DNA of 64,000 nt. Source: Borborobacter arsenicus (GTDB lineage: Bacteria; Pseudomonadota; Alphaproteobacteria; Rhizobiales; Rhizobiaceae). Shown one piece after another: positions 55,060 through 63,622 of the stretch. The translations under genes were made by a program, and so were the position numbers. Position 1 is the first letter of the stretch, and the number at the start of each line of letters is the position of its first letter. Location: assembly GCF_003934165.1 (NCBI RefSeq), contig NZ_RKST01000001.1, forward strand, positions 1-64,000, given 5' to 3'. The notes under the pieces were generated by a model. That model had not been told where the DNA came from and ran no database searches. It was given only the letters and a program-made list of their open reading frames with translations.

Positions 55060-55887
55060 CTACCGCTCGCATTTTTCCTTCGGCGCGGGAAACAGCGCCA
55101 GATTGACGAGCTTTCCGGTCATCGAAAAATCGCCATAGTCCATGACCAGGTCGCGCGTCAGGCCATTTTCGTGCAGCTTGAAGGCAATCCGGTATTCCGG
55201 CACCTCTTCGCCGCCATCGGTGTTTTCATCGAAATAGGCGATGTCCACCGGCCAGTATTTTTGGGTGGCAAGGTCCTTCAGCGCTGACAATTCCGGATCG
55301 CTCTTTTGTGCGTCGGACTTCTTGCCAACGACGACGGTCGTCGTCATCACCTTGTCGGCATCCTCGGAACCGTCAAACAGATTGGTTTCGTAGAAAGTCT
55401 CGCCGCTATTGGCCTTGTTGATCAGTTCGACCAGGTGCTGGGTCGGAAATTGCGTCGCCGGAAGCTCCAGGCTGTTCTTTTCCGGCTTGTCGATCTCGAC
55501 CCTCAGCCCATCCTTTTCACGGGTCGCCGTGCCCTTGACTTCGCGATCCAGCGTCTGGTCGACAAAGGATTTCGTCACGAAGCTGAACGTCTTGCCTTCG
55601 GCATCCTCGAAAGTGGTGGTCTGCTGGTCGGTCACGCGCGAGTTCTCGCCCGTATCGATCTGCGTCACGAAGCGGAACTTGACCGTATAGCCCTCACAGG
55701 CCGAGCCGTTGAACTCATAGACCATGCGACCGGCGATGCCGGTGATTCCCGAATTGTCCGATGCCTTGTCGAGAACCAGATCATACACGGCCCGATGTGG
55801 CGCAAGCGGCGTCACGGCAAAAGCCGGGACAGCAGCGAAGGCCGGTGATGCGAGAAGGGCAAGCAGGGCAAGGCGCGATACGCGCAT
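55060..55887 (-). CDS. eipB: EipB-family periplasmic cell-envelope integrity protein (DUF1849)
   Basis: A 275-residue exported protein. The signal peptide covers residues 1-24 (ending PAFA). The mature sequence matches the EipB family of Brucella, a beta-spiral periplasmic protein needed for envelope stability and full virulence. Two cysteines, C64 in GSACEGY and C273 near the end in KEKCE, fit the single disulfide described for EipB. It is divergent from ridA; a 19-bp palindrome lies between them. Confidence 0.88.
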   Translation of the reverse strand: MRVSRLALLALLASPAFAAVPAFAVTPLAPHRAVYDLVLDKASDNSGITGIAGRMVYEFNGSACEGYTVKFRFVTQIDTGENSRVTDQQTTTFEDAEGKTFSFVTKSFVDQTLDREVKGTATREKDGLRVEIDKPEKNSLELPATQFPTQHLVELINKANSGETFYETNLFDGSEDADKVMTTTVVVGKKSDAQKSDPELSALKDLATQKYWPVDIAYFDENTDGGEEVPEYRIAFKLHENGLTRDLVMDYGDFSMTGKLVNLALFPAPKEKCER

Positions 55888-55929
55888 GAGACGCTCCAGT
55901 CGGCGTGGCCACGTTTTGCCACATTCACA

Positions 55930-55948
55930 TTAAAGTGGGCCACTTTAA
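55930..55948. promoter_or_regulatory. Perfect 19-bp palindrome between eipB and ridA
   Basis: TTAAAGTGG-G-CCACTTTAA is a perfect inverted repeat, 43 bases before the eipB start and 85 bases before ridA. As the genes diverge it cannot be a terminator for either, so an operator is the simplest reading. The regulator is unknown. Confidence 0.55.
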
Positions 55949-56032
55949 AAAAAGTCATGGCGGAAGCGAGGCAAAAATAGCAGTTTGCGCTCGAACAACC
56001 GACCACCTCACATGAAGACATAGGAAAACAAG

Positions 56033-56497
56033 ATGGGCGACACAATCGAAAAGCGGCTCCAGAGCATGGGCATCAATCTGCCGGAAGCGGCAGCGCCAGC
56101 GGCCAACTACGTGCCTTTCGTGCGCACCGGAAATCTGCTCTACCCCTCCGGCCAATTGCCTATGAAGGACGGCAAGCTGCACATTACAGGCTTGCTCGGC
56201 CGCGACATCGACACCGCCACCGGCAAGGAAGCCGCAAAGCTGTGTGCGATCAATGTGTTGGCACAGGCAAAGGCAGCGTTGGGTGATCTGGAAAAAATCG
56301 CCCGTCTGGTGAAGATCACCATTTATGTCGCCTCCGCACCGGATTTCACGGAACAGCATCTGGTCGGCAACGGCGCCTCCGATTTCTTTGCCGACGTGTT
56401 GGGCGAGCGCGGCAAACATGCGCGCGTCGCCGTTGGCATGGCAGCACTGCCGCTCAATGCCGCCGTCGAGGTCGAAGCGATCATCGAGGTTGCCTGA
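56033..56497 (+). CDS. RidA-family protein
   Basis: A 154-residue YjgF/RidA-type protein. RidA members hydrolyse reactive enamine/imine intermediates of pyridoxal-phosphate enzymes. NYVPFVRTGNLLYPSGQLP and VKITIYVASAPDF fit the family, and its length matches the longer RidA subgroup. The highly conserved Arg of true deaminases near residue 105 is not clearly placed (LNAAVEVEAI occurs at the end), so activity is not certain. AGGAAAA lies before the ATG. Confidence 0.85.
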   Translation: MGDTIEKRLQSMGINLPEAAAPAANYVPFVRTGNLLYPSGQLPMKDGKLHITGLLGRDIDTATGKEAAKLCAINVLAQAKAALGDLEKIARLVKITIYVASAPDFTEQHLVGNGASDFFADVLGERGKHARVAVGMAALPLNAAVEVEAIIEVA

Positions 56498-56505
56498 GGC
56501 ACGCC

Positions 56506-57234
56506 ATGGCCGACCTTTCCTGGCTGACCGCGCAGCCGATCGCGCATCGCGGTTACCACGATCTCAACAAGACGGTGTGGGAAAACACGCTGTCGGCCTT
56601 TAGCCTCGCTGTCGAGCGAGGCTATGCCATCGAATGCGATGTGCATCTTTCGTCCGATGGCGTACCCATTGTATTTCATGACCACTCGCTCGAGCGGCTG
56701 GCCGGGCAGGATGGCTATATCTGGCAGCGAACCGCTGCCGAGCTTGCTGCGCTCAGCATCGGCGGCACGGCCGACCATGCGCCTTCGCTGCGAGAATTGC
56801 TCGACCTCGTGGGCGGGCGCGTACCGCTGGTGATCGAGCTGAAGGGCACTCCCGGACGGGATGAGGGCCTGGTGGAGCGGGTGTGCGAAACGTTGCGCGC
56901 CTATCCTGGCAAGGCCGCAATCATGTCCTTCGACCACTGGCTGATCCGGCAATTTCCTGCCCATGCCGGCGACATTCCAACCGGACTGACCGCCTATGGC
57001 ACCAGGGATCAGGACATCGAGGCGCATTTCTCGATGCTGGCGCATGGCATTTCCTTCGTCTCCTACCATGTTGCGGACCTTCCCAACCGCTTTGTCGGCT
57101 TCGTTCGCGAAAATTTGAACATGCCGGTGATCACCTGGACGGTTCGGGACCAGGCCTCCGTGAAGGCGACTTTTGCCCATGCCGATCAGATGACTTTCGA
57201 GGGCTTCGAGCCACAGGCGCGCTTGACCGCGTAG
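56506..57234 (+). CDS. Glycerophosphodiester phosphodiesterase
   Basis: A 242-residue GDPD-domain enzyme. PIAHRGYHD (catalytic His14 and Arg15), ENTLSAF, IECDVHLSSDG (metal ligands) and VFHDHSLER (second His) are all present. It should hydrolyse glycerophosphodiesters to glycerol 3-phosphate. No signal peptide is seen, so it is cytoplasmic. It follows ridA by eight bases and is probably co-transcribed with it. Confidence 0.92.
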   Translation: MADLSWLTAQPIAHRGYHDLNKTVWENTLSAFSLAVERGYAIECDVHLSSDGVPIVFHDHSLERLAGQDGYIWQRTAAELAALSIGGTADHAPSLRELLDLVGGRVPLVIELKGTPGRDEGLVERVCETLRAYPGKAAIMSFDHWLIRQFPAHAGDIPTGLTAYGTRDQDIEAHFSMLAHGISFVSYHVADLPNRFVGFVRENLNMPVITWTVRDQASVKATFAHADQMTFEGFEPQARLTA

Positions 57235-57280
57235 GCCGCCGCCTCTTGCGCGCCACAACCAGCGGCGTATCTAAGACGTC

Positions 57281-58501
57281 ATGGACAGCAGAAGCGATGG
57301 CGGCGGGAAACAGACGGATGGCGAATACGCCATCCGTATCGTGCCGACCCTTGGCGGCTTCACCAAAGCCGAGTGGAGCAGTTTCTCAGGCACATCGCGC
57401 GATAGTTCGGCTTCTCCATATAACCCGTTTATCTCATTTGACTTTTTGAGCATCCTTGAAGAGTCCGGCTGCGCTGTCAGGCGCACCGGCTGGCAGGCAC
57501 ATCATCTGCGGTTGGATGCATCCGACGGAACAGTGCTTGGCGCCGTGCCCTGCTATGTCAAATCGCACAGCCAGGGCGAATATGTCTTCGACCATGGCTG
57601 GGCCGATGCCTTCGAGCGCGCTGGCGGACGCTATTATCCAAAGCTGCAGGTTTCCGTGCCGTTCACTCCGGCGACCGGGCCGCGGCTTCTGGTCAATCGC
57701 TCGGCCAATGAGGAAGCGGTCAAAACCGCCCTCGCCTCCGGATTAAAAATGGCGACCGACCAGCTTGGCGTTTCCTCGGCTCACGTCACCTTCGCCGAGC
57801 ATGCAGACATGTCGGCATTGCAGCAGGCCGGCTTCCTGCATCGGACCGACCAGCAATTCCATTTCTTCAACGAGGGCTATTCCACCTATGACGATTTTCT
57901 CGCCACGCTCGCCTCTCGCAAGCGCAAGGCGCTGAAGAAGGAGCGGCGCGAAGCACTCGCTGCCGGCATCTCTATCGACTGGCTGACGGGCTCTGACCTC
58001 ACCGAGCGTGTCTGGGACGATTTCTTCGCCTTCTACATGGACACCGGCAGCCGCAAATGGGGCCGACCCTATCTCGACCGGACCTTCTTCTCGCTAATCG
58101 GCGAGCGCATGGCCGGCGACATCCTGCTGGTCATGGCCAGGCGCGGCGGTCGCTACATCGCCGGCGCCATCAATTTCATCGGCTCGCAAACGCTGTTCGG
58201 CCGTAACTGGGGCTGCATCGAGGACCACCCCTTCCTGCATTTCGAGGTCTGCTACCACCAGGCAATCGATTTTGCGATCCACAAGGGCCTGAAGGTGGTG
58301 GAGGCCGGCGCACAGGGCGAACACAAGCTCGCGCGCGGATACCGGCCGGTGACGACGCATTCCGCCCACTACATTGCGCATCCGGGCCTGAGGAATGCCG
58401 TCGCCGACTATCTTGCGCGCGAGCGGAGCGAGGTCGCGCAGATCGGCGAATATCTCGACGAGCGCACCCCGTTCCGCAAAGGCTCCGGGCTCAATGAATG
58501 A
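57281..58501 (+). CDS. GNAT-like acyltransferase of the COG3146 (DUF482) family
   Basis: A 406-residue protein of a conserved alphaproteobacterial family with two tandem GNAT-like folds, sometimes called peptidogalycan biosynthesis protein. DHGWADAFERAGGRYYPKLQ near residues 104-123 and FYMDTGSRKWGRPYL near 250 are typical. The substrate is unknown. Its stop overlaps the convergent SMR gene by eleven bases. Confidence 0.85.
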   Translation: MDSRSDGGGKQTDGEYAIRIVPTLGGFTKAEWSSFSGTSRDSSASPYNPFISFDFLSILEESGCAVRRTGWQAHHLRLDASDGTVLGAVPCYVKSHSQGEYVFDHGWADAFERAGGRYYPKLQVSVPFTPATGPRLLVNRSANEEAVKTALASGLKMATDQLGVSSAHVTFAEHADMSALQQAGFLHRTDQQFHFFNEGYSTYDDFLATLASRKRKALKKERREALAAGISIDWLTGSDLTERVWDDFFAFYMDTGSRKWGRPYLDRTFFSLIGERMAGDILLVMARRGGRYIAGAINFIGSQTLFGRNWGCIEDHPFLHFEVCYHQAIDFAIHKGLKVVEAGAQGEHKLARGYRPVTTHSAHYIAHPGLRNAVADYLARERSEVAQIGEYLDERTPFRKGSGLNE

Positions 58502-58826
58502 GCGTTTTTGAAAACAGGTTTATGATCATCACCCCCGCCATGATGAACCCCATGCCGATCAGCGCAGGCAGGTCGAGCGCCTGGCGGAACCAGACCCAAC
58601 CGATCATGGTGATGAATATGATGCCCGCGCCGCACCAGATGGCATAGACCACGCCCACCGGCATGGTGCGCAGCGTCAGAGAGAGGAAATAGAAAGCCAG
58701 GGCATAACCCACAATCGCGACCAGCGAAGGGATCAGCCGGGTGAAGCCATATGTTTCCTTGAGCGCGGTGGTAGCGACGACCTCGAACAGAATGGCGACA
58801 AGCAGATAAACATAGTTCCAATACAT
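58491..58826 (-). CDS. Small multidrug resistance (SMR) family transporter
   Basis: A 111-residue protein with four transmembrane helices. The essential membrane glutamate is Glu15 in the first helix (AILFEVVAT), and the second and fourth helices have the usual Gly/Pro pattern. SMR proteins use the proton gradient to expel cations such as quaternary ammonium or guanidinium; the true substrate cannot be read here. It ends inside the convergent GNAT-like gene. Confidence 0.93.
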   Translation of the reverse strand: MYWNYVYLLVAILFEVVATTALKETYGFTRLIPSLVAIVGYALAFYFLSLTLRTMPVGVVYAIWCGAGIIFITMIGWVWFRQALDLPALIGMGFIMAGVMIINLFSKTLIH

Positions 58827-58904
58827 ATAAACCCCTCGGCTCTTGATTCGGCACCGACCCTTCGAGGACTATGGGGTAAGCGTGAAAATGGCGAGAGGCA
58901 GATT

Positions 58905-59330
58905 ATGGCTTATGACGATACCAATGTGTTTGCGAAGATCCTGCGCGGCGAATTGCCCGCCCACAAGCTCTATGAGGATGACGATACATTCGTCATGATG
59001 GACATCATGCCGCGCGGCGACGGCCACTGCCTGGTCATCCCCAAAAAGCCATCCCGCAACATATTCGATGTCGAACAAGAAAGCCTCGCAGCCGTCATGC
59101 GCACGGTGCAGAAACTGTCGCGCGCGGTAATGAAGGCCTTCCAGGCCGACGGCGTTACGATCCAGCAATTCAACGAGCAGGCAGGAGGCCAGGTGGTGTT
59201 TCACCTGCATGTGCATGTGTTGCCGCGCTTTGAAGGCGTGGCGCTCAAACCGCACACGGGCGCTATAGAAAAGCCGGAGGTGCTTGCCGCCAATGCCGAA
59301 AAGATCCGCGCAGCGCTGGCCGGCGAATGA
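58905..59330 (+). CDS. HIT-family nucleotide hydrolase/transferase
   Basis: A 141-residue histidine-triad protein. The active-site motif HLHVHVLPRF begins at residue 100 (His-x-His-x-His). NVFAKILRGELPAHKLYEDD and RGDGHCLVIPKK also match the HinT-like subgroup, which cleaves AMP-lysine and similar phosphoramidates. It is divergent from the SMR gene. Confidence 0.93.
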   Translation: MAYDDTNVFAKILRGELPAHKLYEDDDTFVMMDIMPRGDGHCLVIPKKPSRNIFDVEQESLAAVMRTVQKLSRAVMKAFQADGVTIQQFNEQAGGQVVFHLHVHVLPRFEGVALKPHTGAIEKPEVLAANAEKIRAALAGE

Positions 59331-59374
59331 ACGCCCCCTAAATTGAACGGGTGCGAAACGCAGGGAGTGACGCA

Positions 59375-59794
59375 ATGCAGCAGCAAATCTCGGTTATCAC
59401 GCTGGGCATCGCCGACCTTCCCCGGTCACGGCGCTTTTATGTGGAGGGCTTTGGCTGGGCACCCGTATTCGAGAATGAGGAAGTCGTCTTCTACCAGATG
59501 AACGGCCTGATGCTGGGGACCTGGCTGGAGAGCGCCCTGTCGGCGGATATGGGACGCAAGCTGGCGAGGCCGGGAGCGTTCGCCCTCGCCCACAACGTGC
59601 CCACCCGTGACGACGTTAAACCGGCGATGGACCAGCTCGTCGCGGCCGGTGGCAGCCTGCTCAGGGCGCCGGTCGCGCCGCCTCATGGCGGCTATAACGG
59701 CTATATTGCCGACCCAGATGGCCACGCCTGGGAAATCGCCTGGAACCCGGCCTGGACCATAAGCCCTGAAGGTTTTGTGACATTCGGCACATAG
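59375..59794 (+). CDS. VOC-family (glyoxalase/bleomycin-resistance-like) protein
   Basis: A 139-residue vicinal oxygen chelate protein. The start ISVITLGIADLPRSRRFYVEGFGW and end GYIADPDGHAWEIAWNP are typical of small two-module VOC proteins. Function is not known; it resembles many uncharacterised rhizobial homologues. ATG 59375 follows AGGGAG, so the extra eight codons from 59351 are not used. A repeat and a terminator follow. Confidence 0.85.
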   Translation: MQQQISVITLGIADLPRSRRFYVEGFGWAPVFENEEVVFYQMNGLMLGTWLESALSADMGRKLARPGAFALAHNVPTRDDVKPAMDQLVAAGGSLLRAPVAPPHGGYNGYIADPDGHAWEIAWNPAWTISPEGFVTFGT

Positions 59795-59895
59795 AGCAAC
59801 GGGCATCCTGACGGATGCACAACCGTTGCTCTATCTATTTGTTTAGCCGCATTTCCGGACGCAAAACCGTTTCACACTTTTGCTGGAAATGCTCT
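59792..59895. repeat. Rhizobial-type palindromic repeat after the VOC gene
   Basis: TAGAGCAACGG (59792-59802) and CCGTTGCTCTA (59823-59833) enclose GCATCC-TGAC-GGATGC, giving a nested hairpin that starts at the VOC stop codon. It runs into a segment at 59850-59895 with GCATTTCC and GGAAATGC arms, a repeat type common in rhizobial intergenic DNA and similar to the one after lexA. Confidence 0.65.
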
Positions 59896-59900
59896 AAGAA

Positions 59901-59928
59901 AAACCGCCGGCCAGATGGCCGGCGGTTT
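59901..59928. terminator. Terminator between the VOC gene and clpA
   Basis: AAACCGCCGGCC-AGAT-GGCCGGCGGTTT is a perfect 12-bp hairpin with T-runs on both strands. It lies between convergent genes and can serve both. Confidence 0.85.
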
Positions 59929-59955
59929 CTTAATCTTGCAATCGTTCGGGACTGA

Positions 59956-62415
59956 TCAGCCCTTGCGCGGCAGTTGCGGCACGAGGCTGCGCTTGGCTCC
60001 ATCCTTGCCCTTAGGCTTCTGCGCCGCGGGCTTCTTTGCAGCGGCTTTGCGTGCAGCCGGCTTCTTGGCCGCGGGCTTTCTGGCCTCTTCCTTTTTCGGC
60101 TTGACCGGCACCTCGTCGGCCAGGGCCTCAAGCTTCAGGCCGCTTTCGCCCGCCTCGTTCGTCTCCAGCGTCACGCGCACGGTGCCGCCCTTCTTGAGTT
60201 TGCCGAACAGCACCTCTTCAGCCAGCGGCTTCTTGATGTGCTCCTGGATCACCCGGCCAAGCGGCCGCGCGCCCATGCGCTCGTCATAGCCTTTCTCGGC
60301 AAGCCAGGCGATCGCTTCCGGCGACAGGTCGAAGGTGACGCCACGCTCCGAAAGCTGGGCCTCCAGCTGCATGACGAATTTCTGCACCACCTGATGCACC
60401 ACCGGCACCGGCAGCGAGCCGAACGGAATGATCGCATCGAGACGGTTGCGGAACTCAGGCGAGAACAGCCGGTTGATCGCCTCCATGTCGTCGCCTTCGC
60501 GCTTGGACGAGCCGAAGCCGATGGCCGCCCTGGCCATGTCGGAAGCGCCCGCATTCGTCGTCATGATCAGGATGACGTTGCGGAAGTCGATCTGCTTGCC
60601 GTTGTGGTCGGTCAGCTTGCCGTGGTCCATGACCTGCAACAGGATATTGAACAGGTCCGGATGCGCCTTCTCGACCTCGTCGAGCAAGAGCACGCAATGC
60701 GGATGCTGGTCGACACCGTCGGTCAGCAGGCCGCCCTGGTCGAAGCCAACATAGCCCGGAGGCGCGCCGATCAGACGGCTGACCGTGTGGCGTTCCATAT
60801 ATTCGGACATGTCGAAGCGCAGCAGTTCGACACCGAGCGAAGCGGCAAGTTGCTTTGCCACCTCTGTCTTGCCGACGCCGGTCGGGCCAGAGAACAGGTA
60901 GGAACCGATCGGCTTTTCAGGCTCGCGCAGGCCCGCCCGCGCCAGCTTGATCGCCGAGGACAATGCGGTGATGGCCGTATCCTGTCCATAGACCACTCGG
61001 CGCAGTTCCGTTTCCAGACCAGCCAGAACCTGCTCATCATCGGCAGAAACCGTCTTGGGCGGAATGCGCGCCATGGTGGCGATGGTCGCCTCGATCTCCT
61101 TGATGCCGATCGTCTTCTTGCGCCTTGTTTCGGGCAACAGCATCTGCGAGGCGCCGGTCTCGTCGATAACATCGATCGCCTTGTCCGGCAGCTTGCGGTC
61201 GCTGATGTAGCGCGCCGACAGCTCCACCGCCGCCTTGATGGCGTCGTTGGTGTATTTCACCTTGTGGAACTGCTCATAGTAAGGCTTGAGGCCTTTCATG
61301 ATCTCGATGGCGTCATCGACCGTCGGCTCGTTGACGTCGATCTTCTGGAACCGGCGCACCAGCGCGCGATCCTTTTCGAAGAACTGGCGGAATTCCTTGT
61401 AGGTGGTCGAGCCGATGCAGCGGATCGAGCCGGAAGAAAGCGCCGGCTTGAGCAGGTTCGACGCATCCATGGCGCCGCCAGAGGTGGCGCCGGCACCGAT
61501 CACCGTGTGAATCTCGTCGATGAACAGCACCGCGCCCGGATATTCTTCCAGTTCCTTGACGACCTGCTTCAAACGCTCCTCGAAATCGCCGCGATAGCGG
61601 GTGCCCGCCAAAAGCGTGCCCATGTCGAGCGCAAAGATGGTCGCGTCAGCCAGCACGTCCGGCACATCGCCCTCGACGATGCGCTTGGCCAAGCCCTCCG
61701 CGATGGCGGTCTTGCCGACGCCGGGATCGCCGACATAAAGCGGGTTGTTCTTGGAACGGCGGCACAGCACCTGAATGGTCCGATTGATCTCGGACTCGCG
61801 CCCGATCAGCGGATCGATCTTGCCCGCCCGCGCCTTCTTGTTGAGATCGACGCAATAGGCCGTCAGCGCATCCTGCTGCTTTTTCTTGCCGTTATCCTCC
61901 GAAGAATCGCTGCCGCCCTGAGCGCCGGACTGGTCGTCCTCGGCGCCGCGCGGCGTCCTCGATTCGCCGGCACCCGGCCGCTTGGCGATGCCGTGCGAGA
62001 TATAGTTGACCGCGTCGTAACGGGTCATCTGCTGTTCCTGCAGGAAATAGGCGGCATGGCTCTCGCGCTCGGCAAAGATAGCGACGAGCACATTTGCGCC
62101 CGAAACCTCATCGCGCCCGGAAGACTGGACATGAATGACCGCGCGCTGGATGACCCGCTGGAAACCGGCCGTCGGCTTGGAATCCTCGTCATAGCCGGTG
62201 ACCAGATTATCGAGTTCGGTGTCGATATAAGTGAGGACCGTGTGCTTCAGGTCATCGAGATCGACATTGCATGCCCGCATGACGGCGGCGGCTTCCGCAT
62301 CGTCGATCAATGCGAGCAGGAGATGTTCCAGCGTCGCATATTCATGATGGCGCTCATTGGCGAAGGTCAACGCCTGATGAAGCGCTTTTTCCAGGCCCTG
62401 GGAGAAAGCCGGCAT
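59956..62415 (-). CDS. clpA: ATP-dependent Clp protease ATP-binding subunit ClpA
   Basis: An 819-residue AAA+ unfoldase. The Clp N domain covers about 1-140; the first Walker A is [13 protein letters not shown] near residue 222 and the second [13 protein letters not shown] near 507. It unfolds substrates for ClpP, including those brought by ClpS. The last 54 residues form a Lys/Ala/Pro-rich tail ([19 protein letters not shown]), like a histone H1 tail and absent from E. coli ClpA. It lies eight bases after clpS. Confidence 0.97.
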   Translation of the reverse strand: MPAFSQGLEKALHQALTFANERHHEYATLEHLLLALIDDAEAAAVMRACNVDLDDLKHTVLTYIDTELDNLVTGYDEDSKPTAGFQRVIQRAVIHVQSSGRDEVSGANVLVAIFAERESHAAYFLQEQQMTRYDAVNYISHGIAKRPGAGESRTPRGAEDDQSGAQGGSDSSEDNGKKKQQDALTAYCVDLNKKARAGKIDPLIGRESEINRTIQVLCRRSKNNPLYVGDPGVGKTAIAEGLAKRIVEGDVPDVLADATIFALDMGTLLAGTRYRGDFEERLKQVVKELEEYPGAVLFIDEIHTVIGAGATSGGAMDASNLLKPALSSGSIRCIGSTTYKEFRQFFEKDRALVRRFQKIDVNEPTVDDAIEIMKGLKPYYEQFHKVKYTNDAIKAAVELSARYISDRKLPDKAIDVIDETGASQMLLPETRRKKTIGIKEIEATIATMARIPPKTVSADDEQVLAGLETELRRVVYGQDTAITALSSAIKLARAGLREPEKPIGSYLFSGPTGVGKTEVAKQLAASLGVELLRFDMSEYMERHTVSRLIGAPPGYVGFDQGGLLTDGVDQHPHCVLLLDEVEKAHPDLFNILLQVMDHGKLTDHNGKQIDFRNVILIMTTNAGASDMARAAIGFGSSKREGDDMEAINRLFSPEFRNRLDAIIPFGSLPVPVVHQVVQKFVMQLEAQLSERGVTFDLSPEAIAWLAEKGYDERMGARPLGRVIQEHIKKPLAEEVLFGKLKKGGTVRVTLETNEAGESGLKLEALADEVPVKPKKEEARKPAAKKPAARKAAAKKPAAQKPKGKDGAKRSLVPQLPRKG

Positions 62416-62423
62416 TCAATACC

Positions 62424-62804
62424 TCATTTCTTCTCCATCACGCATTGCAGCGGATGTTGATTCTGGCGGGCGAAATCCATGACCTGAGACACTTTGGTCT
62501 CGGCCACCTCAAATGTATAGACCCCGCATTCACCGACGCCGTGATTGTGAACGTGCAGCATGATGCGAGTCGCCGATTCCCGATCCTTCTGGAAAAACCG
62601 CTCCAGGATATGGATGACGAATTCCATCGGCGTGTAGTCGTCATTGAGGATCAGGACCCGATAAAGACTTGGCTTCTTCGTCCTCGTCTTGGTTCGTGTA
62701 ATGACGGCCGTGCCCCGGCCCGGACCATTGTCCCGACCTGCGCCGTTCTGCATGCGTGCCACTCGCATTTCCGTGGCTTCCCCGCCTTTCGTCACAAACA
62801 CCAT
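62424..62804 (-). CDS. clpS: ClpS adaptor of the ClpAP protease
   Basis: A 126-residue N-end-rule adaptor. [20 protein letters not shown] and [20 protein letters not shown] carry the pocket residues that bind destabilising N-terminal amino acids and the ClpA contact. The core starts at about residue 45. ATG 62804 (after AAAGG) and ATG 62753 are both possible starts; the shorter one gives 109 residues. It is the first gene of clpS-clpA. Confidence 0.95.
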   Translation of the reverse strand: MVFVTKGGEATEMRVARMQNGAGRDNGPGRGTAVITRTKTRTKKPSLYRVLILNDDYTPMEFVIHILERFFQKDRESATRIMLHVHNHGVGECGVYTFEVAETKVSQVMDFARQNQHPLQCVMEKK

Positions 62805-62953
62805 GCCTTTCGTCGGATCCTCACCCGAAGCTCGAATGTAGGTAGTCGATATTGGATTTTAAGCCCTTCTCGCACGGTGACAATACGCACCGCGGCGAGT
62901 GCCGGATGATTTCCGTTAATCGTGAACGCGGCCATGGTCCGGCTGCATACGAA

Positions 62954-62982
62954 AAACCCGGCTGCGCAGGGCAACCGGGTTT
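62954..62982 (-). terminator. Terminator of the phasin gene
   Basis: AAACCCGG (62954-62961) pairs with CCGGGTTT (62975-62982) around a 13-base loop; on the minus strand TTTTTCG ends the hairpin. It lies 37 bases after the phasin stop. Confidence 0.7.
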
Positions 62983-63018
62983 CAAATAAGCCGCAGGGGG
63001 CTCGATTGGTTCAGGAAG

Positions 63019-63348
63019 TTACTTCGACTTGGCGATGACCGATTCGAACGGGGTATAGGCTTCCTTGGCAAGATCGGCATAGAGCTCGCCGAGCTTGGTC
63101 GCCTCGGCCACGAAACCCTCATAGGACTTGCGGGCATAATCGGTTTGGATTTCAAGCGCCTTCTCAAGCGAGCCGGCCGACAAAACCTTCTCCAGCGCGG
63201 CAGTGCCGGCTTCGAACGACTTCTTGGTGTATTCGGTGGTTTCCACCGCAATGGCCTGGGCGCTCTTCGACACTGAAGCAAAGCTCTTCAGGCTGGTGTC
63301 GACGAATTCCTTGTTGAATTTGCTCGCATTCTCGAATGATTGCAGCAT
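63019..63348 (-). CDS. Phasin family protein (polyhydroxyalkanoate granule-associated)
   Basis: A 109-residue, all-helical, cysteine-free protein of the phasin_2 type: FNKEFVDTSLKSFASVSKS, then ETTEYTKKSFEAGTAALEKVL and TDYARKSYEGFVAEATKLGELY. Phasins coat polyhydroxybutyrate granules and limit their size. It has its own promoter with probable PhaR-type operators and its own terminator. The pha synthesis genes are not in the window. Confidence 0.9.
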   Translation of the reverse strand: MLQSFENASKFNKEFVDTSLKSFASVSKSAQAIAVETTEYTKKSFEAGTAALEKVLSAGSLEKALEIQTDYARKSYEGFVAEATKLGELYADLAKEAYTPFESVIAKSK

Positions 63349-63394
63349 ATGCGCGTTTCCCTTTCGACGTATTGACGGTCGCGGTACGGATTTG

Positions 63395-63434
63395 TGCGAT
63401 GCATCTATCTATTGTGCGACGCACAAAAAGTCAA
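63395..63434 (-). promoter_or_regulatory. Phasin promoter with two TGC-N3-GCA operator-like sites
   Basis: On the minus strand TTGACT (63429-63434), 17 bases and TAGATA (63406-63411). The spacer is almost filled by the perfect palindrome TTGTGCG-A-CGCACAA (63412-63426), which contains TGC-GAC-GCA. A second TGC-GAT-GCA lies at 63395-63403, just after the -10 box; the centres are 20 bases apart, on the same helix face. The pattern resembles CTGC-N3-GCAG sites of the PHB repressor PhaR. Confidence 0.65.
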
Positions 63435-63622
63435 TTCGGAAATGCCCTTGCGGAAGCCGCAGGCCGCCGTCGCAAATCTAAATTCATTCTAAAGGTCGAA
63501 TAAAAAAGTGAACGTCCTGGTTACCATAAACGGATTGGTAACGCGGCACGCCTAGTGTCGGGGAATGTGAGGCTGGTGCCTTTGCCGCCTCGAACGGAAC
63601 AAAAATCTCAAAGGGTGTGGCG

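Noticed and set aside
59974-62460. 828-codon open frame on the plus strand opposite clpA
   Set aside because: It is the antisense image of a conserved AAA+ gene in GC-rich DNA; its composition (Arg, His, Leu, Asp) is that of a shadow frame.
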